64,000 nucleotides of DNA from Foliimonas ilicis (GCF_039939195.1 NZ_JBDUUH010000002.1:1-64000); one strand, 5' to 3'; shown: positions 33,193 through 43,439, counted from the stretch's first letter. A program made the numbers and translations. Notes: a model not told the origin generated them from the sequence alone.

Positions 33193-34203
33193 ATGAGCGC
33201 GCTCAAAACATACATAGCGAAGGTCGCGGGAGGCGCACCCCTCACCTTCGAAGAAGCAAAAGATGCTTTCGACACGATCATGTCGGGCGACGCGACGCCC
33301 GGTCAGATCGGCGGCTTCCTTATGGCGCTGCGCGTGCGCGGTGAAACCGTGGACGAAATCGCAGGCGCAGTCGCAACCATGCGCGCCAAGATGCTGCCGG
33401 TGGTTGCGCCGGCGGGCGCAGTCGATATCGTCGGGACCGGCGGAGACGGCTCACACAGCGTCAACATCTCGACCGCATCCGCCTTCGTCATGGCTGGTGC
33501 TGGCGTGCCCGTCGCGAAACACGGAAATCGCGGCCTCTCGTCGCAAACGGGTGCGGCTGACGTTCTGATTGCCCTTGGCGTGAAGATCGATCTCGACCCT
33601 GAAGCTATCGGGCGCTGCATAAAAGAGGCCGGTATCGGCTTCATGTTTGCGCCCTCGCATCATCCGGCAATGCGTCATGTCGGTCCGACCCGCTCAGAAC
33701 TCGGCACGCGCACGATCTTCAATCTTCTCGGGCCGCTTTCCAATCCGGCAAGCGTAAAGCGTCAGATGGTTGGCGTGTTCTCGCCCGAATGGATTTTGCC
33801 GGTCGCGGAAACGCTGAAAACGCTCGGCACCGAAAAAGCCTGGGTAGCGCATGGCGATGGCTATGACGAGATCACCACGACGGGCGAAACGCATGTTGCC
33901 GAACTCGTAAATGGTGAGATCCGCAGCTTTACGCTGACGCCCGAAGCATTTGGCCTCAGCCGTCACAGAACCGAGGATTTGCGCGGCGGGGACGCTGCCT
34001 ATAACGCTTCGGAACTGAACAAGCTTCTTTCGGGTGCGCACGGCGCTTACCGCGACACGGTGTTGATGAATGCCGGTGCCGGTCTTGTGGTTTCCGGCAC
34101 GGCCGAAACCCTTGAAGACGGCATCGCGCGCTCAGTCAAAGCTATCGATAATGGCGCGGCTCTCGACGTGCTGAAGCGTCTTATCAAAGTGTCCAACGGA
34201 TAA
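33193..34203 (+). CDS. trpD: TrpD, anthranilate phosphoribosyltransferase
   Basis: A 336-residue enzyme that joins anthranilate to PRPP in tryptophan synthesis. PRPP-binding DIVGTGGDGSHSVNIST, the KHGNRGLSSQTGAAD block and FMFAPSHHPAMRHVGPTR are diagnostic. ATG 33193 (MSALK) lies four bases after the PpiD-like stop; the frame is open upstream only inside that gene. It forms a trpD-trpC pair with a three-base gap. Confidence 0.97.
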   Translation: MSALKTYIAKVAGGAPLTFEEAKDAFDTIMSGDATPGQIGGFLMALRVRGETVDEIAGAVATMRAKMLPVVAPAGAVDIVGTGGDGSHSVNISTASAFVMAGAGVPVAKHGNRGLSSQTGAADVLIALGVKIDLDPEAIGRCIKEAGIGFMFAPSHHPAMRHVGPTRSELGTRTIFNLLGPLSNPASVKRQMVGVFSPEWILPVAETLKTLGTEKAWVAHGDGYDEITTTGETHVAELVNGEIRSFTLTPEAFGLSRHRTEDLRGGDAAYNASELNKLLSGAHGAYRDTVLMNAGAGLVVSGTAETLEDGIARSVKAIDNGAALDVLKRLIKVSNG

Positions 34204-34206
34204 AAA

Positions 34207-35016
34207 ATGGCCGATATTCTGCGAAAAATCGAGGCCTACAAACGCGAAGAGATCGCGGCCGCCAAATTGCGCATGCCGCTTTCGGAATTGAAGGCACGCG
34301 CGATTGACGCGGATGCGCCTCGCGGGTTCCTGAAGGCGCTGGAAAATAAGCGCGCGGCCGGGCAATTCGGGCTGATTGCCGAGATTAAGAAGGCGAGCCC
34401 TTCCAAGGGGCTCATTCGCGCCGATTTCGATCCGCCCGCACTCGCAAAAGCCTACGAACAGGGCGGCGCGGCTTGTCTGTCCGTTCTGACGGATGCGCCA
34501 TCGTTTCAGGGTGCGCCGGAATTCCTGACTGCCGCGCGCGCAGCCGTTAGCCTACCGGCGCTGCGCAAGGATTTCATGTTCGAGCCTTATCAGGTCCATG
34601 AGGCCCGCGCTTGGGGTGCCGACGCAATACTCATCATTATGGCCAGCCTGACTGACGACGACGCGAAGGCGCTCGAAGATACCGCTTTCGAACTTGGCAT
34701 GGATGTCCTGATCGAAGTCCATGACGAAGACGAGATGGAACGCGCGCTTCGCCTGAAATCCCGCCTCGTCGGCATCAACAACCGAAATCTCAGAACCTTC
34801 GAAATCGGCCTTGAAACATCCGAGCGATTGGCCCCGATGGGGCCGGACGACCGGCTGCTGGTCGGTGAAAGTGGAATATTCTCGAACGAAGATTGCCGCC
34901 GTCTCGAAAAAGTGGGCATTGGTACATTCCTCGTCGGCGAAAGCCTGATGCGGCAGGAAGATGTCGCTTCTGCCACGCGGCGCCTTCTGGAAGGCGAACG
35001 GGTCGCTACATCCTGA
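34207..35016 (+). CDS. trpC: TrpC, indole-3-glycerol-phosphate synthase
   Basis: A 269-residue TIM-barrel enzyme making indole-3-glycerol phosphate. The catalytic segments IAEIKKASPSKGLIR, LPALRKDFMFEPYQV, GINNRNLRTF and LLVGESGIFS are all seen. TrpF is not fused to it, unlike enterobacterial TrpC. It lies between trpD and moaC, a conserved order in Rhizobiales; other trp genes are not in this window. Confidence 0.97.
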   Translation: MADILRKIEAYKREEIAAAKLRMPLSELKARAIDADAPRGFLKALENKRAAGQFGLIAEIKKASPSKGLIRADFDPPALAKAYEQGGAACLSVLTDAPSFQGAPEFLTAARAAVSLPALRKDFMFEPYQVHEARAWGADAILIIMASLTDDDAKALEDTAFELGMDVLIEVHDEDEMERALRLKSRLVGINNRNLRTFEIGLETSERLAPMGPDDRLLVGESGIFSNEDCRRLEKVGIGTFLVGESLMRQEDVASATRRLLEGERVATS

Positions 35017-35029
35017 CGGAGACTGCCAA

Positions 35030-35515
35030 ATGCCTTCACGCTCATTGACGCATCTTTCCGAAGGCGGCGACGCCAATATGGTCGATGTCGGCGGCAAGGC
35101 GGAAACGGAACGCACGGCCATAGCGGAAGGCAGTGTGACTATGCTTCCCGAAACGCTGCAGACCATTCTTGAAGGTAATGCGAAAAAGGGCGACGTGCTG
35201 GGTGTGGCGCGGATCGCCGGCATCATGGCTGCGAAAAAGACACATGAGCTTATTCCGCTCTGCCACCCGCTGCTGCTGACCAAAGTGTCCGTGGACATCG
35301 AACCCGATCATGCCCTGCCCGGCTTGCGCGTCACTGCACTTGCCCGCGTTACGGGAAAAACCGGCGTCGAGATGGAAGCGCTGACCGCAGCCTCTGTCGC
35401 GTGCCTCACCATCTACGACATGGCGAAGGCCATCGATCGAGGCATGGTGATTTCAGATTTGCGTCTGGTCCAAAAGTCAGGCGGCAAATCCGGCGACTAT
35501 GGGGTTGCCCGCTAA
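35030..35515 (+). CDS. moaC: MoaC, cyclic pyranopterin monophosphate synthase
   Basis: A 161-residue protein that, with MoaA, makes the first molybdopterin intermediate. Family motifs are MVDVGGKAETERTAIAEG, KKTHELIPLCHPL with its catalytic His-Cys region, and TGVEMEALTAASVACLTIYDM in outline. ATG 35030 has CGGAGA before it. Its TAA shares one base with the moeA ATG (TAATG), so the two are coupled. Confidence 0.97.
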   Translation: MPSRSLTHLSEGGDANMVDVGGKAETERTAIAEGSVTMLPETLQTILEGNAKKGDVLGVARIAGIMAAKKTHELIPLCHPLLLTKVSVDIEPDHALPGLRVTALARVTGKTGVEMEALTAASVACLTIYDMAKAIDRGMVISDLRLVQKSGGKSGDYGVAR

Positions 35516-36720
35516 TGGCTCTGCTGCCTGTCGATGAAGCCCTGGAACGTTTGCTTGGCGACGCGAAAGCAATCGCCTCCGAAACAGTACCGCTTTCCGA
35601 ATGCGCGGGACGCGTTTTGGCCGAGCCTGTGGTGGCGCTCAGAACGCAGCCGCCCTTCAATGCCAGCGCCATGGATGGCTATGCCGTTCGTCTGGCAGAT
35701 GTCGGAAGCATTCCGGCACGCCTCACGGTGAAGGGAATCGCGCCAGCCGGCAAACAGTTCAAAGGCTATGTCGGGCAAGGCGAAGCCGTGCGCATATTCA
35801 CCGGCGCGCCGGTTCCCGAAGGTGCCGATACGATCGTCATTCAGGAAAATGTCCGCGATCTGGGTTCCGACACCATAGAAATCACTGAGACGGTCGGCGC
35901 AGGACGCCACATTCGCCGTCGCGGCCTGGATTTCAACGAAGGCGACGTCCTTCTTGAAGCAGGCAGGCAACTCGACCCGGCTGCACTGTCGCTTGCAGCG
36001 GCCGGCAATCATCCGCGACTTGAAGTCGTGCGGCAGCCGCTCGTCGCCATTATCGCAACCGGCGACGAACTCATGCCGCCCGGCAGTGAAACCGCACCGG
36101 ACCAGATCATCGCATCGAATGCCTATGGCGTCGGCGCGATTGCGCAGATCGCCGGTGCCCGCGTTATGGATCTCGGCATTGCGCGCGATACAAAGGGCGC
36201 AATCGGTGATCTCGTACAGGCAGCGCTCGATGCAAGGGCAGACGTCATCGTCACGCTCGGCGGCGCGTCGGTCGGCGACCACGATCTGGTTCACGATGTC
36301 CTGACTGATTACGGCATGAGGCTGGATTTCTGGCGTATCGCGATGCGCCCCGGCAAACCGTTGATGTTTGGCCGTGTCGGAGAGACGCGCTGTATAGGCC
36401 TGCCCGGAAACCCGGTCGCGAGCCTCATTTGTGCTCACCTCTTTCTCGTCCCCCTCCTGTCGCGCCTTGGCGGTCGTCCCTACGCCCCCGTAATAGAGGA
36501 AGCGCGGCTTGGGGAGGCGATGGCTGCCAACGATCATCGGCAGGATTATGTGCGCGCCAGCCTGATCGAAACCGGCGAAGGCTTAGTGGCAACACCCTTC
36601 CAAATTCAGGATTCGTCCATGCTCCGCACATTTTCGGATGCGGACGCACTCATAATTCGCGCGCCGAATGCCCCGGCCTCATCACGTGGCGACACCTGCC
36701 GTGTGACGCGGTTGAGATGA
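35515..36720 (+). CDS. moeA: MoeA, molybdopterin molybdenumtransferase
   Basis: A 401-residue enzyme inserting molybdate into adenylylated molybdopterin. PPFNASAMDGYAVR, GEAVRIFTGAPVPEGADTIV, the MoCF-binding VTLGGASVGDHD and a C-terminal beta-barrel domain identify it. The start overlaps moaC by one base. lexA follows after about 105 bases that contain LexA boxes, so lexA has its own promoter. Confidence 0.97.
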   Translation: MALLPVDEALERLLGDAKAIASETVPLSECAGRVLAEPVVALRTQPPFNASAMDGYAVRLADVGSIPARLTVKGIAPAGKQFKGYVGQGEAVRIFTGAPVPEGADTIVIQENVRDLGSDTIEITETVGAGRHIRRRGLDFNEGDVLLEAGRQLDPAALSLAAAGNHPRLEVVRQPLVAIIATGDELMPPGSETAPDQIIASNAYGVGAIAQIAGARVMDLGIARDTKGAIGDLVQAALDARADVIVTLGGASVGDHDLVHDVLTDYGMRLDFWRIAMRPGKPLMFGRVGETRCIGLPGNPVASLICAHLFLVPLLSRLGGRPYAPVIEEARLGEAMAANDHRQDYVRASLIETGEGLVATPFQIQDSSMLRTFSDADALIIRAPNAPASSRGDTCRVTRLR

Positions 36721-36760
36721 ACAAAGCATCAACAGATTCATTAAAATTTAAAATATTGCG

Positions 36761-36775
36761 GAACACAACTGGAAC
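36761..36775 (+). promoter_or_regulatory. LexA (SOS) box 1 upstream of lexA
   Basis: GAAC-N7-GAAC is a perfect match to the inverse form of the alphaproteobacterial LexA site GTTC-N7-GTTC. It lies 50-64 bases upstream of the lexA ATG. Confidence 0.75.
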
Positions 36776-36786
36776 AGATAGTGTTT

Positions 36787-36801
36787 GTTCTGGTTTTGTT
36801 T
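36787..36801 (+). promoter_or_regulatory. LexA (SOS) box 2 upstream of lexA
   Basis: GTTC-N7-GTTT, one mismatch from GTTC-N7-GTTC, centred about 26 bases from box 1 and in the opposite orientation. It lies 24 bases upstream of the ATG, where bound LexA would block transcription. Confidence 0.6.
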
Positions 36802-36824
36802 TTAATGATTCCGAGAGGCCGGGA

Positions 36825-37544
36825 ATGCTGACGCGCAAACAACATGAGCTCCTGCTGTTCATTCATGAACGTCTCAAGGAATCGGGTATCCCGCCTTCCT
36901 TCGATGAAATGAAAGAGGCGCTTGATCTTGCGTCCAAGTCCGGCATCCACAGGCTGATTACTGCCCTGGAGGAACGCGGCTTCATCCGGCGCCTGCCGAA
37001 CAGGGCGCGTGCGCTTGAAGTTTTGCGTCTGCCAGATTCAATTGCGCCGGGTCTGGCTCCATCGCCTCGAAAGTTTTCGCCCAGCGTCATCGAAGGCAGC
37101 CTTGGCCGCAAGCCGGAAACGAAGTCGCCCTTCAAAGCCGGCAATGACGACGACGCCAGCGCGGCAGTCTCCATTCCTGTCATGGGGCGTATCGCCGCCG
37201 GTGTCCCGATCGACGCGATACAGCACCGCACTCATTCCATTTCCGTGCCTCCGGAGATGATCATGGGCGGCGAGCATTATGCGCTTGAGGTCAAGGGCGA
37301 CTCGATGATCGAAGCCGGTATTTTCGACGGCGACACGGTCATCATTCGCAATGCGAATACGGCTCAACCGGGTGAAATCGTCGTTGCTCTCGTCGATGAG
37401 GAAGAAGCGACGCTCAAGCGTTTTCGCAAAAAGGGCGCATCCATCGCGCTGGAAGCTGCCAATCCCGCCTATGAAACGCGTATTTTTGGGCCTGATCGTG
37501 TCAAGGTTCAGGGCAAGCTGGTCGGCCTGATCCGGCGCTACTGA
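36825..37544 (+). CDS. lexA: LexA, SOS repressor
   Basis: A 239-residue repressor-protease. The N-terminal winged HTH spans about residues 1-68 (PPSFDEMKEAL, SKSGIHRLITALEERGFI). The C-terminal protease has the cleavage site A125-G126 in GRIAAGVP, the nucleophile S160 in GDSMIEAG and the general base K198 in ATLKRF. The linker (about 70-115) is longer than in E. coli LexA, as usual in Rhizobiales. Two LexA boxes upstream indicate autoregulation. It is convergent with comEC, 12 bases apart. Confidence 0.97.
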   Translation: MLTRKQHELLLFIHERLKESGIPPSFDEMKEALDLASKSGIHRLITALEERGFIRRLPNRARALEVLRLPDSIAPGLAPSPRKFSPSVIEGSLGRKPETKSPFKAGNDDDASAAVSIPVMGRIAAGVPIDAIQHRTHSISVPPEMIMGGEHYALEVKGDSMIEAGIFDGDTVIIRNANTAQPGEIVVALVDEEEATLKRFRKKGASIALEAANPAYETRIFGPDRVKVQGKLVGLIRRY

Positions 37545-37556
37545 CGGCTCCGAGAG

Positions 37557-40064
37557 CTAGTCTATGACGCTGCCGGGTGACGATTTCGTACCCGGCGATA
37601 GATTTCTTCTCTTTGAATTGTCCGGGCGTTGATAGGGTGCCAATCCCCTCGCCTCACGGGAAAATGCGCGTTGCGTATGCCATGGGCGATAGGGTTTGCT
37701 GATAGCAAACTGCAATACCGCTCTTGGTCTGGGTGTTTCGCCCACAAGATCGTCGTAGGATTTACCCAGGAAAATCGCTGCGCTTCCATATTGTGCGAGC
37801 TCGCGCTTTCCAACGATTAGCGGCCCGTCGTCGCTACACGGATACTGTGCGGTCGCATCCTCAATCACGATTACAGCAGCCTTTTCGCAAAACGGTTGAG
37901 CCGCTTTGGAATCGGAAACATGCGCAATAAGCGCTCCAGACCGATGCGTAGACACGCAGGCTGAATTCGAACAGTCGAATGGTTTTCCTGCAAATTGCGC
38001 AAGGCCATTCGAACCTCGATCCGAAGCGGTGGAGTGGGGATCCTTCTTCAAGCTTTGATCTTCAGCCGTAGAATTCTTTTGCTTCGAAATCGGGGCCATC
38101 AGATTTTCAGCGTTCAATGCGCGTTTCCAATTGTCGATCGTAAACGCGTTTGGCTTTGCCCGATTGATGGCAAGGCGTTCGTTTTCCAGAACCACCCCGA
38201 CGAGACGTCCATCTTCTGAAATGAGAATATCGGGAGTTTGTGCAGCAGGCAGAGTTAGGACCCCGGCCACGGCGAACGGTATCGCTAGAAGTCTGATCCG
38301 TGTGGTCATCATGGTCGCGAACACAAGCGCAATAGTAATCGCGAGCACTGAGAATATCGGGATCAGGCCGACAGCATCGATGGGTGAGCGTTCGGAAAAC
38401 CAGACGGATATTTCAATCATCATGGTCAGTCCCCACCCCATTATATAGAGGAACGGCCCATCCAGATTGAAAGGCATTGCGACGGCGGCAATGACGCCGA
38501 ACGGCATAACGATCGCAGAAACGAACGGCATTGCGGCAAGATTTGCCGCCAAAGTCAGCGGCGACACGCGCTGAAAATGAAAAGCTCCATATACGGTCGT
38601 AGCCAGCCCGGCGATGATTGAGGTCGCGGCAAGGCCGACCAGAAACACAACGGCCTGTCGCGATATGAAACGAAACGCCGATGGGCTGCGTTCAGGCGGC
38701 GAGCCTCGCCTTCGGGAACGATAATCGGACCAGGCAGCATAAGCGCCGATCAATGCGGCAGTCGCGGCGAACGACATTTGGAAACTTGGCCCGACGACCT
38801 CGTGCGGCGAGATAGCGATGACGATCATGGCCGAAATGGCGAGGTTTCTCATACTGAGAGCCGCCCGGTCGAACATGACCGCAATCAGCATCACCGCCAG
38901 CATGATGAAACTTCGCTGCGCCGCCACCTCGCCACCCGAGATGAAGAGATATGAGGCAATCGAAAAAAGCGCGATGAAGGCCGAGTATTTCTTCACCGGC
39001 CGCCGCGAGGAAAAGGACGGAAAAAATGCGAAGATCGTGCGTAAAGCGACCATTATCGTGCCGGCTACCAACGCCATATGCAGGCCGGAAATGGAAATGA
39101 CGTGATAGATTCCGGTTCGGCGCATCGCCTCGTTGATCTCTTCCGGTATGCCAGCCCGCACGCCAACGACCAAGGCGGCGGCGATTTCCCCTTCTGGTCC
39201 GCCGATCTTTTTCCGAATACGATCCGCAATCGCATTGCGCGCATTTTCTGCGGCGTTCCAGATCGAGAAGCTGCCTGCGCTTTCCGGCATCAATTTCGGC
39301 TCACTCAGAAAGAAGCCGCTTGCACCGATGCCGTCGAAATAGCTTTCGAAAGAGAAATCATAACTGTTCGGGCGCACAGGTCCGGATGGTGGCATAAGCC
39401 TCACATAGCCCGCCACCGAACTGCCGATCCTGATCGCGTCGGGAACTGTTCTGGCACTGACGCGCGCACGATCCGGCGCATATCGCAGCGTCGGCCGCGA
39501 CGTTTCCAGAACATCCAGCGTGAGCCGCACGCGACCGCTTGACATGCGCTCGATCGAAACAACGCTTCCCGTCAGATTGGTCGATATTTCCGAACCCAAA
39601 ACTTTGGTTTGTGCGCGCCAGGTTTCGAGTTTTGCCAATGCAATGCCTGACGAAACCAGAAAAACTGCAAACATCAACAATCGCAAAGTTGGCATTGAAC
39701 GAAGGAATAAAACGAATGGAAGCAGGCATATCGGCGCGAGAAATACCGGCCATGCCGCTGGTTCGCCTGGCATTGCGAAATACAGAATGATCCCAAGCCC
39801 CAGAAAGACCGGGATCAGAACGAATGCCGTGCCGCGATCGATCTCGACGTTGAAGGCTTTGGATAAGCCCGTACCGAAAATACGCAATTTTTCGACCGGA
39901 CCGGTCGGTTTTGACCGGTCAATCGGCCGCTCATCAACAAGCGCGTAGGGCTGCGTTGTGTTGTAGTCAGGGGCAGTATCCAACAAGACAGGCGAGGCAT
40001 CGCTCATCACAGATGCCAGAAGCGAACGCTCGCTTACGTCGCCGACAGATGACTTTCCCGCCAT
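37557..40064 (-). CDS. ComEC/Rec2-family DNA-uptake channel protein
   Basis: An 835-residue polytopic membrane protein. Residues about 85-290 hold the DUF4131/OB-type region with membrane helices. From about 290 the Competence domain is seen (AALVVGVRAGIPEEINEAMRRTGIYHVISISGLHMALVAG in outline) with the HVISISGLHMAL core, followed by many helices. The last 220 residues are soluble, Cys-containing and Lys/Ser-rich; I find no HxHxDH metallo-beta-lactamase motif there, unlike full ComEC of Bacillus. ATG 40064 has GGAGG before it. Competence is not established for this group, so the role is open. Confidence 0.9.
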   Translation of the reverse strand: MAGKSSVGDVSERSLLASVMSDASPVLLDTAPDYNTTQPYALVDERPIDRSKPTGPVEKLRIFGTGLSKAFNVEIDRGTAFVLIPVFLGLGIILYFAMPGEPAAWPVFLAPICLLPFVLFLRSMPTLRLLMFAVFLVSSGIALAKLETWRAQTKVLGSEISTNLTGSVVSIERMSSGRVRLTLDVLETSRPTLRYAPDRARVSARTVPDAIRIGSSVAGYVRLMPPSGPVRPNSYDFSFESYFDGIGASGFFLSEPKLMPESAGSFSIWNAAENARNAIADRIRKKIGGPEGEIAAALVVGVRAGIPEEINEAMRRTGIYHVISISGLHMALVAGTIMVALRTIFAFFPSFSSRRPVKKYSAFIALFSIASYLFISGGEVAAQRSFIMLAVMLIAVMFDRAALSMRNLAISAMIVIAISPHEVVGPSFQMSFAATAALIGAYAAWSDYRSRRRGSPPERSPSAFRFISRQAVVFLVGLAATSIIAGLATTVYGAFHFQRVSPLTLAANLAAMPFVSAIVMPFGVIAAVAMPFNLDGPFLYIMGWGLTMMIEISVWFSERSPIDAVGLIPIFSVLAITIALVFATMMTTRIRLLAIPFAVAGVLTLPAAQTPDILISEDGRLVGVVLENERLAINRAKPNAFTIDNWKRALNAENLMAPISKQKNSTAEDQSLKKDPHSTASDRGSNGLAQFAGKPFDCSNSACVSTHRSGALIAHVSDSKAAQPFCEKAAVIVIEDATAQYPCSDDGPLIVGKRELAQYGSAAIFLGKSYDDLVGETPRPRAVLQFAISKPYRPWHTQRAFSREARGLAPYQRPDNSKRRNLSPGTKSSPGSVID

Positions 40065-40182
40065 GCCCGCCTCCGGCTTGCGCCAGAGCACCCCTTGAAC
40101 CCCTCACCCCCTATGCTACATGAACCCGACTGAAACGCCATGCGCCGAACCTCTTTCGCGCATTCCAAATCTGGAACCCTTT

Positions 40183-41604
40183 ATGTCCGAAAAAATCGTC
40201 ACCCGTTTTGCGCCATCGCCGACCGGCTATCTGCATATCGGTGGCGCGCGAACCGCGCTGTTTAACTGGCTGTATTCCCGCCATACCGATGGCACGATGC
40301 TTCTGCGCATTGAAGATACCGACCGCGAGCGCTCGACCGACGCAGCCACGGCGGCGATTCTGGACGGCCTGAGCTGGCTCGGGCTGAAATGGGAGGGCGA
40401 GCCGGTTTCCCAGTTCGAGCGCGCGCCGCGTCACCGCGAAGTCGCAGAACAACTGGTGCGCGACGGCAAGGCTTATTACTGCTTTGCCTCGCCAGATGAG
40501 CTGAACGAGATGCGCGAAAAGGCGCGCGCCGAGGGTCGCCCTCCGCGCTATGATGGTCGCTGGCGTGATCGTGATCCATCCGAGGCTCCGGCAGGGGTCA
40601 AAGGCGCTATCCGCGTGAAGGCTCCGATGGAAGGCGAAACAATCGTCATGGATCGTGTGCAGGGCGAGGTGCGTTTTCCGAACAAGGATCTGGACGATTT
40701 CATCATCCTGCGCTCGGATGGCAACCCGACTTATATGCATGCGGTGGTGGTCGATGATCACGACATGGGCGTCACCCACATTGTTCGCGGTGACGATCAT
40801 CTGACGAATGCTGCCCGCCAGACGATCATTTATCAGGCCATGGGCTGGGACGTGCCTGTTATGGCGCACATTCCGCTGATTCATGGTGCGGATGGCGCAA
40901 AGCTGTCGAAGAGGCACGGCGCGCTTGGTGTCGAGGCCTACCGAGCAATGGGCTATCTGCCGTCCGCTTTGCTGAACTATCTCGCGCGCCTCGGCTGGAG
41001 CCATGGCGATGACGAGATCATGAGCATGGACGATATGATCCGCTGGTTCGACATCGGCGATGTGAACAAGGGTGCTGCGCGCTTCGATTTCGCAAAGCTT
41101 GAAGCGGTCAACGGCGTTCATATGCGTCAGATGCCCGATGGGCAGCTTCTGGAGATTTTCATCAACACCCTGCCCTATCTGGAAAACGGCAAGCTGATTT
41201 CAGACAATCTCACCGACGAGCGCAAGGCGCAGTTGCTGGCAGCACTTCCCGGCCTCAAGGAGCGTTCCAAAACGCTTGTCGAACTCGCGGAAGGCGCTGC
41301 ATTTCTGTTCAAGTCGCGTCCTCTCGATGTCGATGAGAAAGCAGCGGCACTGCTTGGTGCCCCTCAGAAGGCAATTCTCGCCGGTGCCCTCGCCGAACTC
41401 GAAAAAGTGATCGACTGGAATGCGGCTTCGACCGAAGAAGCGGTGCGCCAGTATGCGGTCGCAAACGAATTGAAGCTTGGTGGTGTGGCGCAGCCTTTGC
41501 GCGCCGCACTGACGGGAAGAATCACATCTCCGGGCGTTTTCGACGTTTTGGCCACGCTGGGCCGCGACGAAAGTCTGGGACGTATTCGCGATCAAATCGA
41601 TTAA
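40183..41604 (+). CDS. gltX: GltX, glutamyl-tRNA synthetase
   Basis: A 473-residue class I synthetase. The HIGH-type signature is GYLHIGGARTALFNWL near residue 15 and the KMSKS equivalent is KLSKRHG near 247. The C-terminal anticodon-binding domain is complete. Alphaproteobacteria often have two GltX proteins, one also charging tRNA-Gln; which this is cannot be told from sequence alone. ATG 40183 (MSEKI) gives the family start; an upstream in-frame ATG at 40120 adds 21 residues without homology. It is divergent from comEC. Confidence 0.95.
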   Translation: MSEKIVTRFAPSPTGYLHIGGARTALFNWLYSRHTDGTMLLRIEDTDRERSTDAATAAILDGLSWLGLKWEGEPVSQFERAPRHREVAEQLVRDGKAYYCFASPDELNEMREKARAEGRPPRYDGRWRDRDPSEAPAGVKGAIRVKAPMEGETIVMDRVQGEVRFPNKDLDDFIILRSDGNPTYMHAVVVDDHDMGVTHIVRGDDHLTNAARQTIIYQAMGWDVPVMAHIPLIHGADGAKLSKRHGALGVEAYRAMGYLPSALLNYLARLGWSHGDDEIMSMDDMIRWFDIGDVNKGAARFDFAKLEAVNGVHMRQMPDGQLLEIFINTLPYLENGKLISDNLTDERKAQLLAALPGLKERSKTLVELAEGAAFLFKSRPLDVDEKAAALLGAPQKAILAGALAELEKVIDWNAASTEEAVRQYAVANELKLGGVAQPLRAALTGRITSPGVFDVLATLGRDESLGRIRDQID

Positions 41605-41694
41605 GACGCCGCATTACGTGCAGTGCAGCAATATGCCGTCAAGTTAACTTGGCAGGCATTTGGAAATGCGATAGCACAGGCGCGCAATCGATAT

Positions 41695-41718
41695 TTTCCG
41701 AGGGACGTTCCTCGGAAA
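41695..41718 (+). promoter_or_regulatory. Perfect hairpin in the gltA leader
   Basis: TTTCCGAGG (41695-41703), loop GACGTT, CCTCGGAAA (41710-41718) is a perfect 9-bp inverted repeat, ending about 29 bases before the gltA AAGGAG ribosome-binding site. It could be an operator or a 5'-UTR stem; no T-run of terminator type directly follows. The function is inferred. Confidence 0.45.
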
Positions 41719-41756
41719 CTTTGGCCTTTTGGTGCTGTAATATTAAGGAGCTTGCG

Positions 41757-43046
<1,290 letters not shown>

Positions 43047-43051
43047 TCAGC

Positions 43052-43079
43052 AAAAAGGGCGCCGATCGGCGCCCTTTTT
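43052..43079. terminator. Bidirectional rho-independent terminator after gltA
   Basis: AAAAAGGGCGCC, loop GATC, GGCGCCCTTTTT forms a 12-bp stem (43052-43063 with 43068-43079). It starts six bases past the gltA stop. With A and T tracts on either side it could also serve the convergent lipoprotein gene. Confidence 0.95.
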
Positions 43080-43097
43080 GTTTACCTGCATTTCAGC

Positions 43098-43439
43098 TCA
43101 TCGACCTTGCAGGACACGCACCACGTTGGGCGTAAGCTGGCCGCGAGCACCGGCACTGAGATCCGAGTTCGTCAGGCGGCCTGACGCCACGCCACGGGTT
43201 ACACGCTGACAATAGACACGTGGTGTATTGCGCACGGAAACATTCATAAGCTTGGCCATTGCCCGCTGCGTTGCGATCGGCTTGCGTGCTATGTTTCTGG
43301 TGCAGTTGTTGACGAAATCTGCGCGCAAGGCGGGGCTGCCTTTAAGGGCCTCACGACCGACATCGTAGCTTGCGCCCGTATTGCATCCTGCGATCGCCAG
43401 CATTCCTGCCAAAGCAGTCAGTTTTAATATATGCATCAT
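43098..43439 (-). CDS. Small lipoprotein of unknown function
   Basis: A 113-residue protein with a lipobox (LAGMLAIAGC, Cys about residue 19) and a mature domain of about 95 residues. That domain contains two further cysteines in NNCTRN and VYCQRV, which may form a disulphide, and a basic region. I do not recognise the family. GGAGAGG lies just before the start; three possible start codons (GTG 43442, ATG 43439, ATG 43436) are stacked. It is convergent with gltA across the shared terminator and lies downstream of lpxB by about 85 bases. Confidence 0.8.
   Translation of the reverse strand: MMHILKLTALAGMLAIAGCNTGASYDVGREALKGSPALRADFVNNCTRNIARKPIATQRAMAKLMNVSVRNTPRVYCQRVTRGVASGRLTNSDLSAGARGQLTPNVVRVLQGR

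Noticed and set aside
35512..36537. 341-codon minus-strand frame opposite moeA
   Set aside because: Shadow of moeA; no RBS or recognisable domain.
37557..40064. Competence locus or DNA-uptake island
   Set aside because: ComEC/Rec2 stands alone; no other competence or type IV pilus gene is in the window, and isolated comEC genes are common in Rhizobiales.
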